Part shown: positions 45,149 through 53,920 of the stretch, piece after piece | Position numbering within the stretch: the first letter of the stretch is position 1 | Layout of the letters: every line of letters begins with the position of its first letter | Assembly: GCF_018070345.1 (NCBI RefSeq) | Contig: NZ_JAGPXX010000003.1 | Location: 372,001-436,000 of the forward strand | Length of the DNA stretch: 64,000 bases | DNA from: Streptomyces sp. F63 | GTDB lineage: Bacteria; Actinomycetota; Actinomycetes; Streptomycetales; Streptomycetaceae | Reading direction: 5' to 3' | Translations under genes and position numbers: made by a program | The notes under the pieces: model-generated | Database searches by the model: none | The model's input: the letters and a program-made list of their open reading frames with translations, nothing else | What the model was told of the DNA's origin: nothing

Positions 45149-46573
45149 TCAGCCCTGGGCGCCCAGATGGTGGACCCGGACCATGTTGGTGGTGCCGGGC
45201 ACGCCGGGCGGGGAGCCCGCCGTAATGATCATGATGTCGCCCTCGTTGTAGCGGTGCAGCTTGAGCAGCTCCGCGTCGACCAGCTCCACCATCGCGTCGG
45301 TGTTGTCGACGTGCGGGACGACATAGGTCTCCACGCCCCAGCTCAGCGCCAGCTGGCAGCGGGTCGCCGGATCGGTGGTGAAGGCCAGGATGGGCTGGCT
45401 CGCCCGGTAGCGCGACAGCCGGCGGGCGGTGTCGCCCGACTTGGTGAACGCCACCAGGGACTTGGCGCCGAGGAAGTCGGCGATCTCGCAGGCGGCGCGG
45501 GCCACCGAACCGCCCTGGGTGCGCGGCTTCTTGCCCGGCACCAGCGGCTGGAGGCCGCGGGCGATCCACTCCTGCTCGGCCTCCTCGACGATGCGGGACA
45601 TCGTCTTGACCGTCTCGATCGGGTACTTGCCGACCGAGGACTCCGCCGACAGCATCACCGCGTCGGCGCCGTCGAGGATCGCGTTGGCCACGTCGGAGGC
45701 CTCGGCGCGGGTCGGCCGCGAGGAGTTGATCATCGACTCCATCATCTGGGTCGCCACGATCACCGGCTTGGCGTTGCGGCGGCACATCTCCACCAGCCGC
45801 TTCTGCACCATCGGGACCTTCTCCAGCGGGTACTCGACGGCCAGGTCGCCACGGGCGACCATCACGCCGTCGAAGGCCATCACGACCTCCTGCATATTGG
45901 CGACGGCCTGCGGCTTCTCCACCTTGGCGATGACGGGGACCCGGCGGCCGACCTCGTCCATCACCCGGTGCACGTCGCGCACGTCCGCCGCGTCCCGGAC
46001 GAAGGAGAGCGCGACCATGTCACAGCCGAGCCGCAGGGCGAACCGGAGGTCCTCGACGTCCTTCTCCGACAGCGCCGGAACGTTCACCGCCACACCCGGC
46101 AGGTTGATGCCCTTGTGGTCGGAGACGACGCCGCCCTCGATGACGATGGTCCGCACGCGCGGCCCGTCCACCTCCGTCACCTGCAGCGCGACCGCGCCGT
46201 CGTTGATGAGGATGGACTCGCCCTTGGCGACGTCCGCCGGCAGGCCCTTGTAGGTGGTGCCGCAGATGGACTTGTCGCCCAGGACGTCCTCGGTGGTGAT
46301 GGTGAACTCGTCCCCGCGGACGAGTTCGACCGGGCCCTCGGCGAAGGTCTCCAGCCGGATCTTCGGCCCCTGGAGGTCGGCGAGCACGCCCACCGCCCGG
46401 CCGGTCTCCTCCGACGCCTTGCGGACGCGGTGATACCGCTCCTCGTGCTCCGGGTGGGTCCCGTGGCTCATGTTGAACCGGGCCACGTTCATGCCGGCCT
46501 CGATCAGCGACTTCAGCTGCTCGTAGGAGTCGACGGCTGGGCCCAGGGTGCAGACGATTTTGGAACGGCGCAT
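45149..46573 (-). CDS. pyk: Pyruvate kinase
   Basis: A 474-residue pyruvate kinase, converting phosphoenolpyruvate and ADP to pyruvate and ATP. Starts MRRSKIVCTLGPA. The catalytic Lys and metal-binding residues are in VPVIAKVEKPQAV, then VMVARGDLAVEYP, and MESMINSSRPTRAE. ATG 46573 is chosen because orthologues start MRRSKIV; a second ATG lies 9 bp upstream. It is followed on the same strand by the ackA-pta pair but separated from it by 130 bp. Confidence 0.96.
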   Translation of the reverse strand: MRRSKIVCTLGPAVDSYEQLKSLIEAGMNVARFNMSHGTHPEHEERYHRVRKASEETGRAVGVLADLQGPKIRLETFAEGPVELVRGDEFTITTEDVLGDKSICGTTYKGLPADVAKGESILINDGAVALQVTEVDGPRVRTIVIEGGVVSDHKGINLPGVAVNVPALSEKDVEDLRFALRLGCDMVALSFVRDAADVRDVHRVMDEVGRRVPVIAKVEKPQAVANMQEVVMAFDGVMVARGDLAVEYPLEKVPMVQKRLVEMCRRNAKPVIVATQMMESMINSSRPTRAEASDVANAILDGADAVMLSAESSVGKYPIETVKTMSRIVEEAEQEWIARGLQPLVPGKKPRTQGGSVARAACEIADFLGAKSLVAFTKSGDTARRLSRYRASQPILAFTTDPATRCQLALSWGVETYVVPHVDNTDAMVELVDAELLKLHRYNEGDIMIITAGSPPGVPGTTNMVRVHHLGAQG

Positions 46574-46703
46574 GGGGGCCATCCTATCGGGTTTGTTTCG
46601 GAGCGGAATATTCCTGGCGGATCCTGTTCTGATCCCGTCCGGGTGCTGTCCCCGGTCCCCGGCGGGACCCGGCCCGGACGGCGGCCGGTGTCCGGTGCGC
46701 GGT

Positions 46704-47930
46704 TCAGTCGCGTACCGCGCCGACCAGTGCGTATGCCTGCGTCGCGATCTCCAGTTCCTCGTCGGTGGGGATCACGGCGACGGCGGTCCGGCTGCCGTCG
46801 GCCGAGATCAGCCGGGCGGACGACCCGCGCAGGGCGTTGCGCACCGGGTCGATCCCGATGCCCAGAGCCTCCAGCCCCCGCATGGCCGCCTCCCGTACGG
46901 CAGCCGAATTCTCCCCGACGCCCGCCGTGAACGCGATGACGTCCACCCGGCCCAGCACGGCGGTGTACGCGCCGACGTACTTCCGCAGCCGGTGGACGTA
47001 GATCTCGAACGCCAGCCCGGCCGCCCGGTCCCCCTCGGCCATCCTGCGGCCGATCTCCCGCATGTCGTTGTCCCCGCACAGCCCGAGCAGCCCGCTCCGC
47101 TTGTTCAGCAGGACGTCCAGCTCGTCCGTGGACATCCCCGCCACTCGCGACAGATGGAGGACCACGGCCGGGTCCAGATCCCCCGAGCGGGTGCCCATGA
47201 CCAGCCCTTCCAGCGGGGTCAGGCCCATGGACGTCTCCACGCACACCCCGCCCGCGACGGCGGACGCGCTGGCGCCGTTTCCCAGGTGCAGCACGATCAC
47301 GTTGACCTCGGCGGGCCGCCGGCCCAGCAGCGCGGCGGCGGCCCGCGAGACATAGGCGTGCGAGGTGCCGTGGAAGCCGTAGCGGCGCACCCCGTACGCG
47401 TCGGCGGTGGCCGTGTCGATCGCGTAGCGGGCCACGTGTTCCGGCATCGTCGAGTGGAACGCGGTGTCGAACACCGCGACCTGCGGCAGGTCCGGGCGGA
47501 GCCCCCGGGCCACCTTGATGCCCTGGAGGTTCGCCGGGTTGTGCAGCGGGGCGAGCGGGACCAGCTCCTCGATCCCCGCCACGACCTCGTCGGTGATCAG
47601 CACCGGCTCCGTGAACCGGGTGCCGCCGTGCACCACGCGGTGGCCGATGGCGGCGAGACGGGGGGAGCCCAGGCCCAGCCCGCACTCGTCCAGTTCGGCC
47701 GCGACCTGCCGCAGGGCGGCCGCGTGGTCGGCGACCGGGCCCTCACCGATCCGCTCCACCAGCCCGGAGGCGAGCCGCGCGGCGGAGGAGCCCTCCGCCG
47801 CCCCGCCGGCCATGTCCAGGAGCTGGTACTTCACCGAGGACGAACCGGAGTTGATGACGAGGACCCGGGAGCCCGCCGGGTGGTCCGCGGCGGCGGTGCT
47901 GCGGGACGGGCCCGTGGAATCCGTGCTCAC
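46704..47930 (-). CDS. ackA: Acetate kinase
   Basis: A 408-residue acetate kinase that makes acetate and ATP from acetyl phosphate and ADP. The N-terminal signature VLVINSGSSSVKYQLLD, central FHGTSHAYVSRAAAALL and GDLDPAVVLHL, and the phosphate-binding FTAGVGENSAAVREAAM are all present. GTG 47930 overlaps the pta stop by 4 bp, so the two enzymes of the acetate pathway are co-translated. The N-terminus carries about 20 additional residues (STDSTGPSRSTAAADHPAG). Confidence 0.95.
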   Translation of the reverse strand: MSTDSTGPSRSTAAADHPAGSRVLVINSGSSSVKYQLLDMAGGAAEGSSAARLASGLVERIGEGPVADHAAALRQVAAELDECGLGLGSPRLAAIGHRVVHGGTRFTEPVLITDEVVAGIEELVPLAPLHNPANLQGIKVARGLRPDLPQVAVFDTAFHSTMPEHVARYAIDTATADAYGVRRYGFHGTSHAYVSRAAAALLGRRPAEVNVIVLHLGNGASASAVAGGVCVETSMGLTPLEGLVMGTRSGDLDPAVVLHLSRVAGMSTDELDVLLNKRSGLLGLCGDNDMREIGRRMAEGDRAAGLAFEIYVHRLRKYVGAYTAVLGRVDVIAFTAGVGENSAAVREAAMRGLEALGIGIDPVRNALRGSSARLISADGSRTAVAVIPTDEELEIATQAYALVGAVRD

Positions 47931-50326
47931 TCGGGCCGCGCCTTCCGGGTCCTCGGCGCCTGTGGCGCCCGTGGTGCTTGTGGCGCCTGCGGTGCCTGCG
48001 GTGCCGGTGGTGTCTCGGACGTCCGCGGTGCCGCCTCCGGCCCCTGGCCCTCCTCCGGCTGCCGCGTTCCGGCGCCCCGGGGGCTCTCGTCCCGGTGGGC
48101 GTGCTCGGCCTGGTGGGTGATCTCCGCCGATCCGGTCCGCGGCGGCGGGGCGGGGGCGGGCCCCAGGGCCTGGTGCGTCCGCCGTGCCTCCAGGGCGGGA
48201 GGCCCCTGCGGCCCCGGCGGCACCGGCTGCGCGCCCCGCCCGCTCACGGCGCTCCGCTCCTGCGCCTGTGCCTGGATGGCGGTGATGGCCACCGTGGTGA
48301 CGATGTCCGGCACCAGGGCGCCGCGCGACAGGTCGTTCACCGGCTTGCGCAGCCCCTGCAGGACCGGGCCGACCGCGACCGCGCCCGCCGAGCGCTGGAC
48401 CGCCTTGTAGGTGTTGTTGCCGGTGTTGAGGTCGGGGAAGATCAGCACCGTGGCCCGTCCCGCCACCTCCGACTCCGGCAGTTTCGCGGCCGCCACGGTG
48501 GCGTCCACGGCGGCGTCGTACTGGATCGGCCCCTCGACCAGCAGGTCGGGCCGCCGCTCCCGCACCAGTTCGGTGGCCTTGCGCACCTTGTCGACATCGG
48601 CGCCGTGGCCGGAGGTCCCGGTGGAGTACGAGAGCATCGCGATGCGCGGCTCCACGCCGAACTTGGCCGCCGTGCCGGCCGACTGGATGGCGATGTCGGC
48701 GAGTTGCTCGGCGTCCGGGTCCGGGTTCACCGCGCAGTCGCCGTAGACGAGCACCCGGTCGGCCAGGCACATGAAGAAGACCGAGCTGACGATGTGCGCG
48801 CCCGGCGCCGTCTTGATGATCTCGAAGCCGGGGCGCAGGGTCGCGGCGGTGGAGTGCGCGGCGCCGGAGACCATGCCGTCGGCCAGCCCCTCCTGGACCA
48901 TCAGGGTGCCGAAGTACGAGACGTCGGCGACCACGTCGTACGCCAGCTCGTAGCCGACGCCCTTGTGCGCGCGGAGCTTCGCGTACAGCGCGGCGAAACG
49001 CTCGCGCAGCGGGGAGGTGCGCGGGTCGATCAGCTGGGCGTCCGCGAGGTCCACGGTCAGCTCGGAGGCGCGCCGGCGGATCGTCTCCGGGTCGCCGAGC
49101 AGCGTCAGATCGCAGATGTCGCGGCGCAGCAGGACGTCCGCCGCGCGCAGCACCCGCTCCTCGGTGCCCTCGGGGAGGACGACGCGGCGGCGGTACGCCC
49201 GGGAGCGTTCGATCAGCTCGTGCTCGAACATCATCGGCGTGACGCGGCTGGAGCGGGCCAGCGAGATCCGGGAGGTCAGGTCCGCCGTGTCGACATGCCG
49301 GTCGAACAGGCCGAGGGCGGTCTCCGTCTTCCGCGGTGACCAGGCGTTCAACTTGCCCTCCAGCGCGAAGAGTTCCCCGGCCGTGGGGAAGCTCTTGCCC
49401 GGGACGGAGATCACCGGCGTGCCCGGGGCCAGGCGTTCGGCGAGCGCCATGATGTCCGGCCCCGGCCGCTCGTCGAGGGTGAGCAGGACCCCCGCGATGG
49501 GCGGCGAGCCGGCCGCGTGGGCGGCGAGGGCGCCGATGATGAGGTCCGCCCGGTCCCCGGGGGTCACCACGAGGGCGCCCTCGGTCAGCGCGGCGAGGAA
49601 GGTCGGCATCATGGCGCCGCCGAAGACGAAGTCCCGGGCGTCCCGGGCCAGTCCGGCCGCGTCGCCGAGCAGCACCTCCGCGCCCAGGGACTGCACGATC
49701 TGCTGCACGGTCGGGGCGGAGAGCGAGCTGTCCTCCGGCAGGACGTAGCAGGGAACGGGCAGCTTGGCGGTCAGCCCGGCCGCGATCTCCTGCCGCTCCG
49801 CGGGATCCACCCGGTTGGCGATCATGGCGACGACGTCGCAGCCGAGGGAGTCGAAGGCGGCGTACGCGTTGTGCACCTCGGCCCGTACGGACTCGGCCGG
49901 CTGCTTCTGCCCGCCCACGACCGCGATGAGCGCGGCGCCGAACTCGTTGGCGAGCCGGGCGTTGAGATTGAGCTCCGCGGGCACGCCGGTCTCGGCGTAG
50001 TCGGTGCCCAGGACGAGCACGAACTCGTAGTCCCGCGCCATGGCGTGGAACCGGTCCACCAGACGCGACACCAGTTCGTCGGTGCCGCGCTCCGCCTGGA
50101 GGGCGGCGGCCGCCTCGTAGCTCATCCCGTAGACCGTTCCGGCGTCCTGGACCAGCCGGTAGCGCGCGCGGAGCAGTTCGAAGAGCCGGTCCGGTCCGTC
50201 GTGCACCAGCGGGCGGAAGACGCCCACACGGTCGACATGGCGGGTCAGGAGCTCCATCACCCCCAGCTCGACGACCTGGCGGCCGTCGCCCCGGTCGATT
50301 CCGGTGACGTACACGCTGCGCGTCAC
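47927..50326 (-). CDS. pta: Phosphate acetyltransferase (long form) with extra C-terminal tail
   Basis: A 799-residue Pta that makes acetyl phosphate from acetyl-CoA and phosphate. The N-terminal region has a BioD-like P-loop-derived domain (residues 1-220) and a DRTGG domain. The catalytic PTA domain starts MFEHELIERSRAYRRRVVLPEGTEERVL and contains NTGNNTYKAVQRSAGAVAVGPVLQGL. E. coli Pta is 714 residues. Here the last 110 residues (690-799) are a Pro/Gln/Ala-rich low-complexity extension with APQ repeats, ending RTRKARPE. GTG 50326 has CGGAGAG upstream. Confidence 0.95.
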   Translation of the reverse strand: MTRSVYVTGIDRGDGRQVVELGVMELLTRHVDRVGVFRPLVHDGPDRLFELLRARYRLVQDAGTVYGMSYEAAAALQAERGTDELVSRLVDRFHAMARDYEFVLVLGTDYAETGVPAELNLNARLANEFGAALIAVVGGQKQPAESVRAEVHNAYAAFDSLGCDVVAMIANRVDPAERQEIAAGLTAKLPVPCYVLPEDSSLSAPTVQQIVQSLGAEVLLGDAAGLARDARDFVFGGAMMPTFLAALTEGALVVTPGDRADLIIGALAAHAAGSPPIAGVLLTLDERPGPDIMALAERLAPGTPVISVPGKSFPTAGELFALEGKLNAWSPRKTETALGLFDRHVDTADLTSRISLARSSRVTPMMFEHELIERSRAYRRRVVLPEGTEERVLRAADVLLRRDICDLTLLGDPETIRRRASELTVDLADAQLIDPRTSPLRERFAALYAKLRAHKGVGYELAYDVVADVSYFGTLMVQEGLADGMVSGAAHSTAATLRPGFEIIKTAPGAHIVSSVFFMCLADRVLVYGDCAVNPDPDAEQLADIAIQSAGTAAKFGVEPRIAMLSYSTGTSGHGADVDKVRKATELVRERRPDLLVEGPIQYDAAVDATVAAAKLPESEVAGRATVLIFPDLNTGNNTYKAVQRSAGAVAVGPVLQGLRKPVNDLSRGALVPDIVTTVAITAIQAQAQERSAVSGRGAQPVPPGPQGPPALEARRTHQALGPAPAPPPRTGSAEITHQAEHAHRDESPRGAGTRQPEEGQGPEAAPRTSETPPAPQAPQAPQAPRAPQAPRTRKARPE

Positions 50327-50659
50327 GCGTGCTCTCCGTTCCTCGCTCGTCCCGGCCGGTCCCGCCGGGCTCACGCCTCGTTCTCGCTCGCGGCTGCCCG
50401 TACCGCTGGTGCCCCATGCGTCCGGGCCGCCGCCCCCCGTGCGGACGCGGACCGGGCACGGGGAAGCCTCACCGGCCCGCGGGGTGAACAACCCCCGCGT
50501 GGCGAGCGCTCGTCTTGACACTATCCGTACCGCTCGGTAAGGCGCTCATCCGGACGGCTGGAAGCGCCGCCGGTACGCCGGGCGTGGAACAATCGGATGG
50601 ACACATCGGTATCTCCCCCCACGCCCGGCCCGGAAATCCACCACAGGAGACACAGCACC
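50327..50659. other. Divergent promoter region of pta and pfkA
   Basis: A 333-bp gap between divergent pta-ackA and pfkA. It contains a good consensus promoter for pfkA at 50515-50543. The pta side is GC-rich and shows no clear box. No small ORF with a credible start was seen. Confidence 0.6.
50515..50543 (+). promoter_or_regulatory. pfkA promoter, consensus -35/-10
   Basis: TTGACA (50515-50520), 17-base spacer, TAAGGC (50538-50543). This is a full -35 match and near-perfect spacing for the main vegetative sigma factor, about 110 bp upstream of the pfkA start. Confidence 0.75.
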
Positions 50660-51685
50660 ATGCGCATCGGAGTCCTCACCGCAGGCGGCGACTGCCCCGG
50701 ACTGAACGCTGTGATCCGGTCCGTCGTGCACCGCGCCGTGGTCGGCCACGGCGACGAGGTCATCGGCTTCGAGGACGGGTTCAAGGGACTGCTGGAGCGG
50801 CGCTACCGCAAGCTCGACCTGGACGCCGTCAGCGGCATCCTCTCCCGCGGCGGCACCATCCTCGGCTCCGCCCGGCTGGAGCGCGGCCGGCTCGACGAGG
50901 CCTGCGACCACGCCGAGGAACTCTGCGGTGAACTGGGGCTGGACGCGCTCATCCCGATCGGCGGCGAGGGCACCCTCACCGCGGCCCGGATGCTCTCCGA
51001 CGCGGGCATGCCGGTCGTGGGCGTGCCCAAGACCATCGACAACGACATCTCCGCCACCGACCGCACCTTCGGCTTCGACACGGCCGTCGGTGTCGCGACC
51101 GAGGCCCTGGACCGGCTGAAGACCACCGCCGAGTCACATCAGCGGATCATGGTCGTCGAGGTGATGGGCCGGCACGCCGGCTGGATCGCCCTGGAGTCCG
51201 GCATGGCGGGCGGCGCCCACGGTATCTGCCTGCCGGAACGGCCGTTCGAGCTCGACAACCTGTGCGAGATGATCGAGGAACGCTTCGCCCGCGGCAAGAA
51301 GTTCGCCGTCGTCTGCGTCGCCGAGGGAGCCCACCCCGCCGAGGGCACCATGCCCTACGAGAAGGGCAAGATCGACCAGTACGGGCACGAGCGCTTCGCC
51401 GGGATCGGCAACCGCCTCGCCGCCGAACTGGAGCGCCGGATCGGCAAGGAGGCCCGCCCCGTCATCCTCGGCCACGTCCAGCGCGGCGGCACCCCCACCG
51501 CGTTCGACCGGGTCCTGGCCACCCGCTTCGGCTGGCACGCCGTGGAGGCCGCGCACCGGCGGGAGTTCGGCATGATGACCGCGCTGCGCGGCAACGACAT
51601 CCGCCTGGTGTCGCTGGCGGACGCGGTGTCGGAGCTCAAGACGGTGCCGGAGGACCGCATGCGCGAGGCGGAGTCGGTCTACTAG
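50660..51685 (+). CDS. pfkA: 6-phosphofructokinase, group III type
   Basis: A 341-residue PFK. The N-terminal MRIGVLTAGGDCPGLNAVIR binds nucleotide. The phosphate-donor loop is GGEGT, with Gly where pyrophosphate-dependent enzymes have Asp, favouring ATP. The next motif is PKTIDND, with Lys as in the actinobacterial ATP-PFK and PPi-PFK. The segment VEVMGRHAGWIAL and the HVQRGG strand complete the active site. It phosphorylates fructose 6-phosphate in glycolysis. A good promoter lies upstream. Confidence 0.95.
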   Translation: MRIGVLTAGGDCPGLNAVIRSVVHRAVVGHGDEVIGFEDGFKGLLERRYRKLDLDAVSGILSRGGTILGSARLERGRLDEACDHAEELCGELGLDALIPIGGEGTLTAARMLSDAGMPVVGVPKTIDNDISATDRTFGFDTAVGVATEALDRLKTTAESHQRIMVVEVMGRHAGWIALESGMAGGAHGICLPERPFELDNLCEMIEERFARGKKFAVVCVAEGAHPAEGTMPYEKGKIDQYGHERFAGIGNRLAAELERRIGKEARPVILGHVQRGGTPTAFDRVLATRFGWHAVEAAHRREFGMMTALRGNDIRLVSLADAVSELKTVPEDRMREAESVY

Positions 51686-51799
51686 ACCGGCCCCGCACCG
51701 CGCGGGCAGTGTGTACGGCCCGGCCGGCACGAGCGAAGCGCGGGCCCGCTGCCTGGCGCGGTGGGGCTGGAGACTCCCGACAGAAGCCGTTGCCGGAGA

Positions 51800-52756
51800 T
51801 CAACTTCCCAGGATTGCCTCCCGGGCCGCGCGTGCCCAGATGGCCTGTTGGGCTGCGGTGAAGCCCAGGCGGTTCCAGTGGAAGAGGATGTGCCGGGTCA
51901 CAAGGGAGCGCAGGCCGAGCTGAAGGTTGTCGGCGTGTGCCGCCTCCGCGAGGGCTCGGCCGCCGCGCTGCATGCCGGTGATCCACCCCGCCAGGGGGGT
52001 CAGAGGACCGTTGGCGATTGCGGGACGGGCGTCGGTCAGGAGCAGTCGCTGTAGCGGGGCCGCCATGCTGCTGACCTGTTCTGGGGATACGCCTGCGGGC
52101 AGCGGTCGTCTGGCTTCGACCCGGCCCCACACGTCTCCCTGTTCGCCCCACTCCAGTCCGGCAGCACGCAGGAACAGGGGGGCGACAAGGAAGGAGGTCT
52201 CCTTGCCCCCGGGGAGGCCCTCGATGCCGTCGGCAGCGTGCTGCTGGTAGTCGAGTACGCCGACGCTGTCGGCGTGGAAGAGGCTGTGCGTCAGTCTGAT
52301 CCCTTCCGGCCCGCCGAAGGCGACGCTCTCCGGCTCGTACAGGGCGGGTCGCCATCGCCTGATCTCGCCGAGGGCCAGGGTGTTGTCGAGGGCTTCGGTG
52401 ATCCGCGCGATGGCGTCCGCGGTCCGCCCATCCGGTCCCGGGTGGATGCGTAGACGCCAGCACGGGTGCTTCCGCACGAACCACCACTCCCCGATGGCGC
52501 CGCTGGACAGGGCCGGCAGGAGATGCGCGCGGAAGGAGCGTTCCGCGGTGGGGTAGTCGGCGAACTCGATGTTCACCTGGTGCCAGCCTGAGGGCTGGGG
52601 GCCGAGTGCGGCCCGGCCTGCGGCGCGGTAGCGCCCGACCGCGTCGGCCAGCCGGGCCGGGGATGTCCGCGTCCGGGCAGCTGCCAGCTCGATCGGTGAA
52701 CCGGTGAGGACGGACAGGACGGCGTCTTCCAGGGAATCGGTGTCTCGGTGGTCCAT
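51800..52756 (-). CDS. Stand-alone SpaB_C (thiopeptide-type bacteriocin biosynthesis) protein
   Basis: A 318-residue protein of the SpaB_C/TIGR03891 type, the domain that eliminates glutamyl adducts in split LanB dehydratases. Features are GWHQVNIEFADYPTAERSFRAHLLPAL, the acid and His context WFVRKHPCWRLRIHPGPD, and LALGEIRRWRPALYEPESVAFGGPEGIRLTHSLFHADS. It is the last gene of the lanthipeptide operon, 15 bp after lanC. The upstream LanB already carries its own SpaB_C domain, so this is a second copy of that activity or acts on a different step. Confidence 0.88.
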   Translation of the reverse strand: MDHRDTDSLEDAVLSVLTGSPIELAAARTRTSPARLADAVGRYRAAGRAALGPQPSGWHQVNIEFADYPTAERSFRAHLLPALSSGAIGEWWFVRKHPCWRLRIHPGPDGRTADAIARITEALDNTLALGEIRRWRPALYEPESVAFGGPEGIRLTHSLFHADSVGVLDYQQHAADGIEGLPGGKETSFLVAPLFLRAAGLEWGEQGDVWGRVEARRPLPAGVSPEQVSSMAAPLQRLLLTDARPAIANGPLTPLAGWITGMQRGGRALAEAAHADNLQLGLRSLVTRHILFHWNRLGFTAAQQAIWARAAREAILGS

Positions 52757-52771
52757 GGCGTTGTCTCCTCC

Positions 52772-53920
52772 TCAGCACAGGAGCAGGCAGGCGTCCCAGT
52801 CGGTGGCGGGTCCGGAGCCGGGTTCGGCGCTCTGGAAGGCCAGCGTCGATCCCGCCGTTCCTTGGAGGAAGCCGGGGTCTTCCGATGGGCTGAGGGTGAG
52901 GAAGCGTTCGCGGAGTGCGGGGAGCCGGTCGGTGAAGGCGGTGGGGGTTTCCGCGTCCTCGGCGACACGTTGGACGGTGCGCAGGAGTCCGCCGGCTCCG
53001 TGGCACAGGCCGCGGTCGGTGAGCTGGTCGAGCTGTCCGGAATCGGTCAGGCAGTGCAGCAGGGCGCGTTCGGCGATCCGCTTGCGGTTCTCGTCCTCGA
53101 GGGCGATCGCGGCGAGCTGCTGGGCGCGGGCGAGTCCGGGCGTGCCGTAGCACCAGGACGGGGCCGCCGGGCGCATGGGCGCCGGGCCCGTCCGGGAGAT
53201 CCAGCGTGGCCAGCGGCTTCCGCGGTGGTCGCTGTGGCGGATGCGGTCGAGCCAGTGGCAGATGCGGTTCATGGCGGTGTCGTGGCCGTCGACGGTGACG
53301 CCGCTGCGCTTGGCCAGGGCGAGAAGGGCGAGGGGGCCCGTGATGCCGTGGGCGAGACCGGCGTTGGCGTGCCCGCCCGGTGTGGCCGCCTTCAGGCTGG
53401 AGGGGGCGTGTCCGACCCACCAGCCGGGCAGCGGCTGCTTCCTGGGCCCGGCCACGGGTTCGGTGAGCCGCACTAGGTACTTCAGGACGGCCTTGAGTTC
53501 GTCGCCTGCCGGTCGGCGGCGCAGCAGGAGGGCGCCGAGTCCGGTCAGGCCGCGTAGCAGGTCGTACTCGGCGAAGGTGGCGTACCGGCCTTGGTCGATG
53601 CGCGTGTGTGCGGCGGCCAGGCGATGGCGGGTGTGCGCGGCCACGATGTCGTCGAGGGTGTGCAGGGCTCCCGTGTACCGGTCGCTGTCGGCCGCGGTCA
53701 GGTGCAGTACGTAGGCCATGGCGGGGGCGCCGAGGAACAGGCTCGCCTCATTCCCGTCGATCAACGGGCGGACGTCGGCGAGCCGTTGGTGTACGGCCTT
53801 CCACGGGATGAGACCGCGCCGGGCCCGTTCGACATGGAGCAGGGTGATGCCGAGGGAGCCGCGCGCAAGGGATTGCCGGGTGGCCAGGCCGGTGTCGGCG
53901 ACGGGCGGGGCGGTGGTCAC
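52772..53920 (-). CDS. Lanthipeptide cyclase, LanC family
   Basis: A 382-residue LanC-like cyclase that adds Cys thiols to dehydrated Ser/Thr to form (methyl)lanthionine rings. Predicted zinc ligands are Cys257 (WCYGTPGL), Cys306 and His307 (CHGAGGLLR). His191 (AHGITGPL) fits the catalytic His. GTG 53920 overlaps the LanB stop by 4 bp, so translation is coupled. The last residues end CLLLC, an odd Cys-rich tail. Confidence 0.9.
   Translation of the reverse strand: MTTAPPVADTGLATRQSLARGSLGITLLHVERARRGLIPWKAVHQRLADVRPLIDGNEASLFLGAPAMAYVLHLTAADSDRYTGALHTLDDIVAAHTRHRLAAAHTRIDQGRYATFAEYDLLRGLTGLGALLLRRRPAGDELKAVLKYLVRLTEPVAGPRKQPLPGWWVGHAPSSLKAATPGGHANAGLAHGITGPLALLALAKRSGVTVDGHDTAMNRICHWLDRIRHSDHRGSRWPRWISRTGPAPMRPAAPSWCYGTPGLARAQQLAAIALEDENRKRIAERALLHCLTDSGQLDQLTDRGLCHGAGGLLRTVQRVAEDAETPTAFTDRLPALRERFLTLSPSEDPGFLQGTAGSTLAFQSAEPGSGPATDWDACLLLC

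Noticed and set aside
46704..50459. A single 1251-residue frame spanning ackA and pta
   Set aside because: Only the ackA part is real. Upstream of GTG 47930 the frame is the out-of-frame shadow of pta.
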